From: Sphingomonas gei
GTDB lineage: Bacteria; Pseudomonadota; Alphaproteobacteria; Sphingomonadales; Sphingomonadaceae
Length of the DNA: 64,000 nt
Direction of reading: 5' to 3'
Assembly: GCF_004792685.1 (NCBI RefSeq)
Contig: NZ_SRXT01000010.1
Coordinates: 48,910-112,909 of the forward strand
The notes under the pieces were generated by a model. That model did not search any database. It saw only the letters and a list, made by a program, of their open reading frames with translations, and had not been told where the DNA came from. The translations under genes and the position numbers were made by a program. This document shows positions 1 to 12,000 of this stretch, one piece after another (position 1 is the stretch's first letter; each line of letters starts with the position of its first letter).

Positions 1-1481
1 GCACAATAGAAGCCGTGGGTGAGCGCGTTTGAGAATACCGAGAGCACCACGTCGAGCGGATGGCGGACGAGGTGGATGATCGGCGATTGCGGAAACAAAA
101 GGCTGATCAGCCCCAGATGCGTTTCGTTGAGCGGCATCTTGTCGGTGAACCAGCGCTTGCCCGCGACGACCACGCCCATCTCGTGCGCCTCGTTGAGATA
201 CAGGTCGCGCAGCGTGTCGACATGCCCCCGCCGGTCGCCGAGCCATAATTCGCTGAGCGCCGAGGGATAGCCGCCGGGGCTGCCAAGCAAGAGCTGGGCG
301 CGCTGCGCGATCGAACCGATGATCGGCAATTCGTCGCCAGCCGATATCTGCGGATGCGAGCTGAGCGTCTGCTCGACCAGGGTGGTTCCGGAGCGCGGAA
401 AACCGACGATGAAGATCGGCTGCGCGCTTTCCTGGCGAACCGCGGCGCGCGGCAGCAACCGTGCCCGTCCTTCGGTGAAGAAGTCCGTAAGGGCCGTGAC
501 GAGCTGGTTCGCCTCGTCGGCGAGGTAACGCGCGCCCCCTTCGCGAAGCCGTGCCTTGTACAGGTCGAAGCAGGCGAACGCCTCGTCATAGCGGCCGAGC
601 GAATCGAGGATCTGCCCTTTCGACAGCAGTGTCGCGGGCTGCCCCTCGGTCACCGACGTGTCGATCGCGTCGAGCGCGCGTTCTGGCTCCTGCACGCGGC
701 GATGCAGGCCCGCGCGCATCACCGCCACGCGCGGATCTCCCGACCGCGTCGCCTCGGCCCGATCGAGCAACGCGAACGCAGCGGCGAAGTCGCGGGCCGC
801 CTCCTCGAGCGCCGCCCAATCGAGCAGCATCTGGACGGAGAGCTGCTCCGCCGCCGAGATCCGCTCGTAGATCGCCCGGGCCTCGCCGAACTTGCTCTGT
901 TCGCGCAGCGCGACCGCCCGCGCCGCCTGGAGATCGGGGGCATCCCGCTTGCCAGGCTCGGCGAGTTGCTCGGCCGATTGGAGATGGAACTCGGCCGCCT
1001 GCGCCTTGCCGCGTGCCAGAAAGATGCGGCCCATCAGGAAATGCGCCACCGACTCCTCCGGTGCCAACCGCACCAGCATCCGGCCATGGGCATAGGCTTG
1101 CGGCAGATCGTGGCGTTGGAGGAAGAATCCTGCGGCGACTGATCGTATGGCGGCATCGTTGGGAAACAGCCGCGCGAGACGCACGATCGCAGATGTGGCC
1201 GCTTGCGCCTGCCCGGCGTCGCGCAGCAGATTGAACAACGCGCCGAGCGCCTCGCGCTGGCCGGGTGACATTTCCAGTATTTCGAGCGCGAGGCGCCGCG
1301 CCGTTTCGCGAGCGCCGCCATGATAAGCGCGCGTCAAGGCCGCCAGCGCCTCCGCGTGCCGCTCGGGGGGAACTATCTGGACTTGTGCGAGATCGAGCTC
1401 GCAACAATGGTGCCGGCCGAGCCCCGATGCGCACGGACATGCCGAACCGGCGATAATCTGCTTTTCGATCACATCGAGCAA
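1..1481 (-). CDS. TPR-containing sulfotransferase (3' end beyond window)
   Basis: Predicted PAPS-dependent sulfotransferase that would transfer sulfate to an unknown acceptor. The frame reads leftward and is open at the left edge, so the C-terminus is missing. Residues of about 30-330 form a helical TPR-like array. Near residue 354 is the 5'-phosphosulfate-binding loop, read as PIFIVGFPRSGTT, followed by the LVEQ and KRWFTDKMP stretches usual in this family. No ATG fits. I chose the TTG at 1481 because GAGGAG lies 6 nt upstream; the GTG at 1472 is the alternative. It starts 55 nt after the Hint gene and may close the TpsA operon. Modification of the exoprotein or a surface glycan is inferred from position only. 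Confidence 0.8.
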   Translation of the reverse strand, partial: MLDVIEKQIIAGSACPCASGLGRHHCCELDLAQVQIVPPERHAEALAALTRAYHGGARETARRLALEILEMSPGQREALGALFNLLRDAGQAQAATSAIVRLARLFPNDAAIRSVAAGFFLQRHDLPQAYAHGRMLVRLAPEESVAHFLMGRIFLARGKAQAAEFHLQSAEQLAEPGKRDAPDLQAARAVALREQSKFGEARAIYERISAAEQLSVQMLLDWAALEEAARDFAAAFALLDRAEATRSGDPRVAVMRAGLHRRVQEPERALDAIDTSVTEGQPATLLSKGQILDSLGRYDEAFACFDLYKARLREGGARYLADEANQLVTALTDFFTEGRARLLPRAAVRQESAQPIFIVGFPRSGTTLVEQTLSSHPQISAGDELPIIGSIAQRAQLLLGSPGGYPSALSELWLGDRRGHVDTLRDLYLNEAHEMGVVVAGKRWFTDKMPLNETHLGLISLLFPQSPIIHLVRHPLDVVLSVFSNALTHGFYC

Positions 1482-1536
1482 AGGAGAACTCCTCGCCGGC
1501 GAAGGCCCGGGCAGCGACTAGGCCTTCGCCAGGATG

Positions 1537-2985
1537 TCACGCCACGATACGGAGCGTCGGCAATGTCCTGGTCCACGACGGGGCGACCATCGCGAGCTCC
1601 ACCTCGAGCATGGCCGGTCCGGCCCGGTCGAGCTTGAGCGTCGCCGCGCCGTCGGTCCAGCGCCAACCAAGCTGCTCGTGCTGCTCGAGAGGATGGAAGC
1701 CGTTGCCGAAGGCTTCGGCATCGAGCGCGATCGTCTCGCCGTCCACCCGCAACTGCGACACCGCCACGCCGAGCCGGCGGTGGTCAGTGAGGCCGGGAAC
1801 CAGTTGCGCCAGCACGCCCCAGGTCGAGCGCAGCGTCACCTCCGACGCCGTGGGGATCGCGAACCAATGCCGGTTCGCCGCCGCGTGGAGCGATGCGATT
1901 TCGATCCCGTCGACGACGATCGAAAGGCTCGCCTCCTCGGTCCGCACCCAGCCGAGCCCCTCCGCGCGCGCATGGAGCCGCTGCTGGATCTCGACCAGCT
2001 GCGGCCCCGCCGCGACCATCGGTGCGCAGGCATCGTCCCAGCTCTTGGGGTCGAGCCGGCCGTGCAGCGCAACGGCTTCGCCCGAATTGGCGAAGCTCGC
2101 GCGGTTGCCATCGTCGAGATAGCTTTCGCAAGGAAGCCCCTCGGCGAGCAGCACATCGTGCGTGTCGAGCTCGATATGGAAGTAGCGGATCGATTCCACG
2201 CTTTCCTGAATGATCGTCGCGCCGTTGACGAGATGGCCGACGGGCACGAGCACCCCTTCGACATGGACCGCATGCCCGGGTGACAGCCGCACGTCGCGCT
2301 CGGGAACGCTCGGCGCGAAAGCATGCGCCTTGACGCGAACCGGATTCACTTCGCCCGGGCGCGGATAGCGCGCGGGAAACGCGGTCATCCAGCCGACCCA
2401 TCTGATCGCGCGCTCCTGCCCCGCCGCGGTCAGCACCGCGTCGCCGACGGCGAGCTGCTCCACCGCGCGTCCACCTGAGGGGGTGAGGATTTGCGTCCCC
2501 TCCGCGAAGCAGATCGGATAGACGCTCGGATCATAGCCGAACGTCACGGGGAAAGTGAAAGCACCCGCGGAGAAACCATCTTCGCTCAAGACGGCGGCGC
2601 CATAGCCGCTGTCCATCTGGTCGACCGTAAAGTAACGCATGTCCGGAAATAGCATACGGTAAAGCAAAATACCGTCCGGGGAAAATCCGATGATCGCATA
2701 TTGTTGCGGACCGCCATAGATAGGATTAATCTGGTTGGCGAACGATATGGTTCCGAATATTGGCGGAATATAATCAGCGCCGTTGCTGTATCCAGCTGTG
2801 TAGGTATAGCTGTCTACGGTCAGCTGCCCGGGATCGTATACTTGATTTATTCCGTATGCCTGGATTTTATCTCCGACCCGAGAAATATCGGAGAAGCTCG
2901 CCGCTCCAAGATCCCCTGAGTCAAAAATCACACCGTTCAGTTGTGATAGCTTGCCATTAAATGGGTTATTAGGATCGCCGGCCAT
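1537..2985 (-). CDS. Hint (hedgehog/intein-like) domain protein
   Basis: A 482-residue protein with a bacterial Hint domain starting at Cys159 (CFAEGTQI, then VEQLAVGDAVLT). The LSPGHAVHV block that normally completes the fold follows near residue 235. The first 150 residues are Tyr/Gly-rich, lack an obvious signal peptide and resemble no enzyme I know. Hint folds in hedgehog and intein proteins carry out Cys-dependent self-cleavage. In this bacterial group, activity and substrate are mostly unproven. A GGAG box lies 7 nt before the ATG. The gene starts 44 nt after the tpsA stop on the same strand, so co-expression with the exoprotein is likely. Proteolytic maturation of itself or of a neighbour is possible but not shown by the sequence. 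Confidence 0.8.
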   Translation of the reverse strand: MAGDPNNPFNGKLSQLNGVIFDSGDLGAASFSDISRVGDKIQAYGINQVYDPGQLTVDSYTYTAGYSNGADYIPPIFGTISFANQINPIYGGPQQYAIIGFSPDGILLYRMLFPDMRYFTVDQMDSGYGAAVLSEDGFSAGAFTFPVTFGYDPSVYPICFAEGTQILTPSGGRAVEQLAVGDAVLTAAGQERAIRWVGWMTAFPARYPRPGEVNPVRVKAHAFAPSVPERDVRLSPGHAVHVEGVLVPVGHLVNGATIIQESVESIRYFHIELDTHDVLLAEGLPCESYLDDGNRASFANSGEAVALHGRLDPKSWDDACAPMVAAGPQLVEIQQRLHARAEGLGWVRTEEASLSIVVDGIEIASLHAAANRHWFAIPTASEVTLRSTWGVLAQLVPGLTDHRRLGVAVSQLRVDGETIALDAEAFGNGFHPLEQHEQLGWRWTDGAATLKLDRAGPAMLEVELAMVAPSWTRTLPTLRIVA

Positions 2986-3029
2986 TTCAGGTCTCCAATC
3001 AAAGAATTGTAACTCGCGAACTTATACGA

Positions 3030-6000
3030 TCACTGCTGAATGCTCTGCCCCGGCACGCAGTCCGGATCGTCGCTTCGATTGCGATCCTCGCAACGGCCGT
3101 CGGTCACCGGTCCGAGCACGTCGACCGTGATGATCGAGCGACCATCAGCGGGCGGCTGCGCCGCGCGGGTCACATCGCGAAGCTGCGCCTGCACTTCGTT
3201 GGCGCCGTTGGGCGTCACGGCGACGTTGGTGATGCCCTGACTCGGCACGCCGGAGAGGTCGCCCGCCGCCTTGAAATTATCGGCGTTGGCAACGCGCGCC
3301 GCCGCCACGACCACATTGCCGGAGGCGCGGACGCCGGCGTCGCCGGCATCGACCTCGCCCACCGGCGCGATCAGGATCACGTCCGAGGCCAGGTCTTCAG
3401 GCGTGCGCTTGAACGTGCCGATGCCCGCGCCGGAAACGCTGCCCGCGCTGTTGATCTCCGACAGACCGTTCTCGTCGAACCGCAAGGCGATCGGCGGGAA
3501 GTTCGACGCGCTCTTGGGTCCCTGACCAGCGTTGAGATCGCCGTTGGACGACCACATGACGATGTCGCCGCCCTGCTGGGTGAAGGCGCGGCTTTGGTTA
3601 AGGATGAAATTGCCGTCGGTGAACGCGCGCAGTTCGCCGCCGCGCAAGGTCAACAACCCCTCATAGCCCAGAGGTATGGAGAGGAACTGGGTTCCGCTAA
3701 TCGACTGGACTCGTCCCGACTCGAGCGCTGGCGGCAACCCGGCCAGCACCGGCCCGAACGCAGACGCTCGCCGTGCAGCCTGTTCTGCAGTGCGGACAAT
3801 CGAACCGGCGATCATGTCGCCGCCCGGACCGAGTATGGTGATGTTTCCGCCGCGCGCCGTCTGGATCGTTGCGAGACGGAGGTCGACGCTGCCGGTCGCG
3901 ATCCGGTCGGCCTTTTGCGGCTGGCCGTCGACGACGTTGCGTACCGGCTCGCCAAGCGGATGATCGGCGGAGACCGTCGAGGGATCGAGCGTGTAGGGCG
4001 CGAGATTGTCGGTATAGCCCAGGCTTGCGGGGAACAGCGTCTGGATGGCGCGATAACCGCGGATATATTGCTGGAACGACGCTCCGCTTCGATTGCCGAC
4101 CTCGGCGATCTCGTTGAAATACAGGCGGTTGATCAGGAAATCCTGCTGACGCAGCAAGTCGATCCCGACGAACGCCCGATAGAGCGCCTCGGCGCGGCCA
4201 TAGGCGGCCTCGGCGAGCGCAGCGCCGCTTGCGAAGCCCGCGTCGCCAAAAATGGCGGCGAAGGCCTCGGGGGCATGGTCGCGGAGCCATTCGGCGAGCA
4301 ACGGCGCATAGATCGGCTTGCTGCGGTCGGGCCGCTGATTGCCGAAGGCGTCGGTGATCTGCGCGAAGAGGTCGCCGTCGAGCTTCGCGAAGTTTTCGGG
4401 ATCGAGATAAGTTTCGCGCAGCGCCGCGTAATCGGCGCCCGCCGCCATACCGAACCGGACCTGAAGGTCTGCCCCCTGGTCAGTCAGCCACGGATTATAC
4501 TCGTTGCCGATCGTGCGAACGCCACCGGCGAAGCTGTAGATCTGCGGGCCGGCTTCGATATCGACGGAGCTGGCGAACGGCCCGACGTCGCCACCCGCCT
4601 CGAGGATGAAGCTCCCCGGCCCACCGAGGATGAAGTTGTTCGACCGCACAAAGGGCCGCAGATCCGAAGTTGAGCCGATGGTGCCGAAGATGTCGCCGCC
4701 TGCCCGGATGCGGGTTACATCGTCCGCAGTCAGATTCTGTCCGTTGAAGAACATGTCGACTATGTCGCCGCCGGCGGTGATCCGCGCCTGCTTGGGCAGG
4801 AAGATCGCCGAATTGACGATGTCGCCGTTGCTGTAGATCCGCACCGGCTCGGCGTCGCCCGAATGCGTAATGCGCCGGTTGTGCTGGGCGCGAAGCTGCG
4901 CGTCGGTCGTGGTCGCGACGACATAGGGGAATTGATAAGGCGTGCCGGAGACGGTGCTGGTGAACGCCCCGGCGAGCAGCCCCGGATCCACGTCGCTCAT
5001 CGCAATCGCCAGATCCTGGAGGTCGCCGTCGCTGAACAGACGAAGCTGGCCGATCGAAGAAGGATAAAGCAGCTGCTGCGGCTCCGCGGGCAGCACGACA
5101 TTGCTCGACAGCGAGGTGAGCGACACGGTCGGCGGGAGAACCTGGATAAAGGCGGGAGGTGGCCCGCCGACTCCGCCGGCTAATCGAGGCTGTACGCCAT
5201 AGTCCCAATTGCCGAGAAGCAAGGGTGGCGCCATTTCAAGCTTCTCGTTGGCCGAGATGCCGATCGCCGCGGCCGGGCTAAAGAATCCGGCAGAATTATA
5301 GTCCTGCTGCGCCGCGCTATCCACACCCAGCGCAGACGCGCTGGCCAGCGTCACCGCACCCTTCGCCGAAACGCCGACCACTGCATCGGCAAGACGGATC
5401 CGCGCATATTGACGCGGGATCACGTCGCCGACACCGACTCCGATCGGCTCGAGGCCGAAGGCGCCGATGCTGCGCTCGGCATGAATGCTGCCGGTGCCCG
5501 AGGCAACGTCGAACCGGCCCGCCAGGATGTCGCGCCCCGCGGTCAGTGCGAGATTGCCGTTGCCAAACGACAGCATGGCCGCGCCCGCGGCGGTCGGCGC
5601 GGTGGTGACGCCGTTGTCGAGCGCGACGGTGAGCTCGACCACGTCGCGCCCTGCCTCGATCGTCACGTCGCCGCCGGCGAGCGCGCCGACTCCCGAAGTG
5701 AAATAGCGTGGAGCGATGCCGATCTCGGTATCGAGGCCGACGCCGCCGGTACGCCACCGCTGGCTGATCTGGCCGTTCGTCGCGCCGGCAGCCAGAAAGC
5801 GTTCGCTCCAGACGTCACGGGTGCCGAGCACGTCTCTTCCGGCAGCCAGGGCGATGTCGCCGCCGCCCCAGGCCAGTACCGGCTGGGTGTCCGACAATCC
5901 TCTCGGCGTGGGGATGAAGTCGCGCTTCTCGGTCGCGGGATCCAAATAGGGGCTGTCTGGGCGGATCGAGACCAGTCCGCCTCCGGCAATCCGCGCGCTG

Positions 6001-9000
6001 ACATCGGCCTTCGCCACCCGCGCGCCCGCGGTGTAGATCGCCGCCGCGGAGAAATCCGCCGACGCATTGGACGAAGGGATGGCGGGGGAGCCGAAACTAT
6101 AGTTCGGCGCCGCGGTGGCGGTTCCGTCCGGCCGGCGATAGACCGTCGCGTCGCGATTGGTGAGGTCCGCGGCGCCGCGCAGGTCGATGTCGCGCGCCGC
6201 CGCAACGTCGATTGCGCCGTCACCGGTTCGCACATAGGAACGGACATAGGCCTGATCGGCGCTACCGTAGCTGGTGATTGGCGGCGTCCGGTTCGCCGCA
6301 TAGCCCGTCCGCCCGCTCGCGAGGCCGGCGACATAGGTCGGCTCGAACGATTGCAGGAAGCCGATGATCTCCGAAAGCGGCGCGGTGATCCCGGTCGGCT
6401 GGGCAGGCGACCCGCTAAAGCCGTAGCCCTTGCCCGCGAAGTAAAGCAACGCAGCTGCACGCGCATCGGCGCCCAACCCCGTCGAGTTGCCCCAGTTGAG
6501 CTGGGTATAGGCATCGCTGCGCAGCTGATCGAGTTGCGCGGTCGGGTCGCTGAGGTCGAGCGTGTCGCCGATGTTGAAGTCGATCGGGGTGGTGCCCGCC
6601 GGGCGCTGGAGCCGGAACTGGAGCGGATCGTCGAAGCGGACCGTCCCCGTCGCGGTAAGCCGATAGCCATATTCGCCCGCCACGATCATGTCGGCGTCCA
6701 GCGCCCGATCGACATATAGCGGGTTCGCGGACAAGGCGTTGCCCGCGCCGGCGACGAGCCGCAGATCGGACGAATGCATCGCGACGTCGCCGTCGAGCAG
6801 CGGGAAAAGCTCGGCAAAGCCCAGCGAGTCGCCCGTCTCGCCGCCGCCCGCCGCACCGTTGCTCGCCAGCGCGAGCGGCGAATTGACGAAGCGATCGGCG
6901 CCGAGGAGCGTCCCTTGCCCGGCCTGCGCGCTGAGCGAGATCGTCAGCGTGCGGGTTCCCCCGGGGTTGCCCGTTGAATAGCCGGGGATGTCACCGCAGG
7001 AGCCGGTGGCACCGCCGCACGAGAATTGGAGCGCGGGCGAATAGCTGCGGTCGCCGCCGCCGAGCTGCCAGTTGATATAGCCGGCGTTCGATTTGTCGCG
7101 GAAGCTGAAGAAGCCGTCGCTGATGCTGCGGTTGACGATCAGGTCGCCGCCTGCCCGCAGCGTCACCACTGGCGCCTCGCCCCGCGCCGTGCCACCGGTG
7201 CGGTAGAGGAAGGTCGCGAAGCGATCGAGCAGCGCGCCTTCTTGCCCCGGAACCACGCGATACTGGGTCTGGCCGCCGGTGCTCAGCTCGGGAATGACCT
7301 CGATCACGCCGGCACTCAGCGCCGCATCGAGCTGTGCGGGCGAGAAGCTTGCCGCAGCGAGATTCCACTGCGTCGTCGTCTTGATGCTGCCGTCGGACGC
7401 CAGCTCGATGCCTGGGCGCAGGCGCACGCCGTCGAGGCTGCTGCCGTCGAGCGTGGTGACGCCGAAATCCTGGATGAAGCGCACCACCGACGAACCGCCA
7501 TCGGCAAGCGCGAAATTCTCGGTGAACGGATTGAACTTGCCGCCGGCCGCACTGCTCGCCGCCATGTCGAGCAGCAGTGTGCCGTTCGCGTCGCGGCTGA
7601 TCCCGGAATAGAGTCCGCTGCTCGCCAGCGCGTCGAGGTCGTAGCGCTTGAAGGCTTCGAGCTGGACCGTGCTCGCGCCCTGGATCGAACCGCGCGGGCT
7701 GACCGCGACCTTGTCCTCGCCCGCCCCGAGAACCGGCGCGCGCAGACGGACAATCCCGCCGGCATCGGCCGCCGCATAGCGATATACCGTGACCGAATTG
7801 CCGGTCGCCGGATCGGTGATCACCTGCGGGACCAGCCGCGCGCCGGTTTCGCCCGCGCCCCGAGCCGTCTGGGTGCGACGCGCGCCGACATCGATGATCG
7901 CGCCGTTCGCGATGTCGATCGCCGCATCGGCGGATTCGATCCCGATCGTCACGTCGCCGGCGGAGGCGACCCGGCTGTCCGTGTCGGCATAGCCGCTGGT
8001 ATGCGTGTCGAGCTTCGCGGTCGCGGCGAGCGCCACGCCATTGCGTCCCCAAAGCGCGATGTCGCCGCCGTCGACCGCGGCGTTGCGCGCCTGGTCCGCG
8101 GTCATCCCCGCCACGTTCACGCCCGAGGTGTCGATCGTCCCGGCGATCACGATCCGCCCGCCGTCCGCAGTCAGGCTGACGCGCTTCGCATCGAGCGTCT
8201 GGCCCGCCGCGAGCGCGAGATCGCCCACGCCGCTCCGCACCGCCAGATCGCCGCCGAACAACCGGCCGTACCGCGTCACGAAGCCGCTCAGATCGAAACT
8301 CGCACGGCCCGAATCATAGGCGAACGAGCTCTGGCGATTGCCCTGCACCCCGGGGTTGAGCGTCGCGTCGAGCCTGATCGCGCCGTTGCCGGCGAGGAGA
8401 TTGAGCGCTCCCGCCGATCCGGTGCCGCTGTCGACGATCAACGTGCTCGCCGCGTCGGCGGTCAGGTTGCCGCTCTTCGACAGAAGGTTGATCGTTCCGC
8501 CGCCCGCGGACACGGTCACGGCATCCACGCTGTCGCCGAAGGTCTTCTCATAACCCGGCGTCGACAGCGTCGCGCCCGATAGTGTGATGTCGCCCTTCGC
8601 TTCGACGTCGATGATGCCCGCGGAGGCGCGGATCAGGCTCCCGACGATCGCCGCGGAGAGCACGGGCGCATCCTTCGTGCCGATATTGATGCTGGCGCCG
8701 GGCGCGGCGTCGCCCGTCGGCACCGGGACGGAGGCCCCTCCCGGCGCGGTCAGCGTGAAAGCCGCGTTGGTGAGGAAACTATATTCGGGCCGCACTTTCT
8801 GCGCGCGCGGATCGGCGAGCAATGCGCGATCGGCGAGGAATGGCGCACGCAGCGCGAGCGCGGCGTTTCCGGCCGAGAAGGATCCCTTGCCCTCGACATA
8901 CATGCCGCCGCTCGCGGCGAGCGTCACAGAGTCCGCGAAGCCGGAGGCCCGCACTGCGTTGGCGCCGAAGCTGAGCGTCGCGGCATTGAGCGTGAGGCTG

Positions 9001-12000
9001 CTCGCCTCGCCGCAGAAGCCGGCCGTGCCGCAGCCATCGGCGCTGCCCGCCGCGTTGCGCAGGCGAACATCGCCCGCATCGATCGCCACTGCGCCATCGG
9101 CGGCGATGCCGGCGACGCCGGCGAGCGTCGCGGTATCGAGGACCAGACCCTTGAAGCGATGCGTGCCCGCCGAGAAACGGATCGCGCCCGGCGAACGCAC
9201 GGTAAGCTGGCGGGCGGCGGCGAGCTTCGCCTCGAGACCCGCGCCGATGACGCCGGCCTGCCCCGCTGCCTGCCCGCTCGAGTCGAACTGGATCGCGCCG
9301 CCGCTGATCGCAATCCGGTCGGCGGCGATCGCGGCCTCGTCGGCGACGGCGAAGATCCCGCTGGTGTCCAGCGCCAGCGAAGTGCCGCTGATGCTCGCCG
9401 CGCCGATCTGGATCGTCGACGCGCCCGTCGCGGACCGCGAAACGAGGCGTTCGGCGCCATTGGCAAGCCGTAGCAGCGAGCCCGCGGTCAACGCTGTATA
9501 GTCGGTTGCCGGTTGTGCGCCGAGCGCGCCGCTGGCCCTGAGCGTCACGCCGTCCTCGATGGTCAGCGTCGAGCCGGCGCCGCCCACCGCGAGCAGCAGC
9601 TCGGGCGTGTCGAGCGTCACGCCGTCCTTGAACAGGATCGAGTGCGCGCTCGCATTGATCGCAGTGGTGCCGTCGGCGGCGTCGCGGCGCTGGCCGCCGA
9701 TCAACAGGCTGGTCGCGCCCAACGCTGCCAGGGTCGGTGCGCTGACCGTCAGCGCACCGGGCGTCTGCCGGCTGTCATCCGCAGCGATGACGACGTTCGC
9801 GCCGAGCAGGTCGAACTGCCCGCCCTGTCCGCCTTCGGCGGCACGCGTGTCGAAGAGGCCCGCGATGCGAAGCTCGGTGAGCGGACTCAGGATCACCCGC
9901 GCCGCATCGAGCGGCAGCCGCGGTCGCGCGATGCCCTTGCCCGCAGCTGTCTTCACCAGCGTTTCGGATCCGCTCGTGGTGACGATGTTCGAATATTTGA
10001 GGAAGCTGTCGCGGCTCTGCACGGTAAATCCGCGACGCGACGATTCGGCGATGCCGGTGCCTGCATAACCATAGCTGCCGCCGACGACGATGCTGCCGTC
10101 GAGCATCGTGGCGCTCTGCCCCGGCAGCGGCGCGCCCGTGCCGCTATTCTCGACGAGGCGCAGTGCGCCTGGGATCGCCACCGCATATTTGGCCGGGATG
10201 AGCAGATATTCGCCCGCGGGCACGCCCGGCGCGCCGTCGAGCTTGACCGTCATGCCGGCATTCGCGCCATAAAGATCGACTGGACCCGCGCTGCCATAGT
10301 CCGCCGAATAAAGCGGGTCGTAGAACGCGATCTTGTTCGCCTGGCTCACCGGCACCAGCGCGAAGACCTGGCGGTGGTCGGCATATTGATAGCCGTTGCC
10401 GGTGATCGAATCGAAATCGTTGCCGCTGAACGGATCGCGGTTGATCCGGTCGAGCACGTCGCGCGAGCCGCCCACGCCGGACTGGAACTCATAGGCGAAG
10501 ACGTCGCCGCCGCCGCGCCCGTCGACCCGGGCGCCGGTCTCTTCGACGATCGAGGCGGCCGAGAGATTGAGCTGGCCGGTCGGCAGCCGAGTGATCGGCG
10601 TCGGTATGGTGGGGAAATAATATTCGATGAGGTCGGTGGTGCTGCCGTAGGGGATGTTGAGGCCCGCACCCGAGACGGTCGTGACGCTGCCCGCCCCGAA
10701 GGTCAGGGACTGCGTGGGATCGTTGGAGATCACGATGTTGTCGGGACCCGTCACCACGCCGTTCGATCCGAGCTCGATCAGTCCGAGCGGCGCTGCCAGA
10801 TAGCCGTTCTGCGCGATGCGCGAGGCAAGGACGCGAATGTGCGTTCCGGCCGAAAGCGGCACCGGCGCGCCCGCATCGAGCCAGGTGTTGCCGAAGGTGA
10901 TGCTGTGATTGCCCGCCGCCACGATGTCGAAGGGCTGCGACACGTTCGCGGGGCGACCTTCCAGCAGGGCCTGCAGATTGCCCGTGCCGGTGGTGGCATA
11001 GGTCCGGCGGGCGTCGATCAGCAGGTCGCCATTGGCGATGAGCCGGCCGTCATAGGCGACCTCTCCGGCGTCGCCATCGTTAACGCCGATGAGACGCATA
11101 TCCCCGGAGGTGCGGAGCGCAACCGAGGCGATCGAGCGGTCGAAGCCGACGCCGCCGGCCAGATCGATCCCCTGCCCGCCCGCGATGAACTCGACCGAAG
11201 CATCGCCGACTGCGACCTGCGGGATCTGGACCGAGCCCAACCGGCTCGCCAGGCGTACATAGGACGCGCCGACCGACGCATGCGTGCCTGCCGTCGCCGA
11301 GACATGGACCTCGGCGTCGGGACCGAACAGATTGTCCGTCGCGGGATCCTGCGAGAGAACCATCAAGGATTTGCGCAGCGACAGCGAGAAGTCGCCATCG
11401 AGCGTCAGCGCGTTGCGCGCGATCAGACTGTCAAAGCCGCTCGCGGCGATCGTGCCGGCAGAGAGATAGTCGGTGCCGCCGCTCGCATCCGAGCCCAATG
11501 TCGGCCGCAGCCATTCGAGCGTGCCGCCCTGCGCCTGCGCCACGCCGCCACGCGCGTCGAGCGCCGTGGTGCCGAGCGATCCCCCGCCCAGCGCCGAGAT
11601 CGTGCCCGCCTTGCTCCATTCGAGATAGGGAGCGAAGTTGCCGAGTCCGGTGGTCTGATCGAGAAAGGCGCTGGTGCCGCTGATGTCGAGCGCCGCGCCG
11701 TCCCGTCGCGTGAAGCTCTTCGAGTCCAGCGCGGTCGTGCTTGCGCCGAACAATGTCGTGCGGCTGACTGCAAGTCCGGCACGCAGCTGGACGCTCCCGC
11801 CGTCGAGCACACGCCCCGCCCGGATCTGGACACCGCCCGGCTGGAACGGCGCGCGCGGATTGAAGACCGCGACGCCGGACAAATCGGTGACGCTGCCGTC
11901 GTCGAGGACGATGCCCTGGGAGGCATCGAGCCGCCCGAGGAAATGGATCAACCGATCGGCGCCATCGCGCGAGACGAGTTCGCGGTTGGTGATCACGCGC

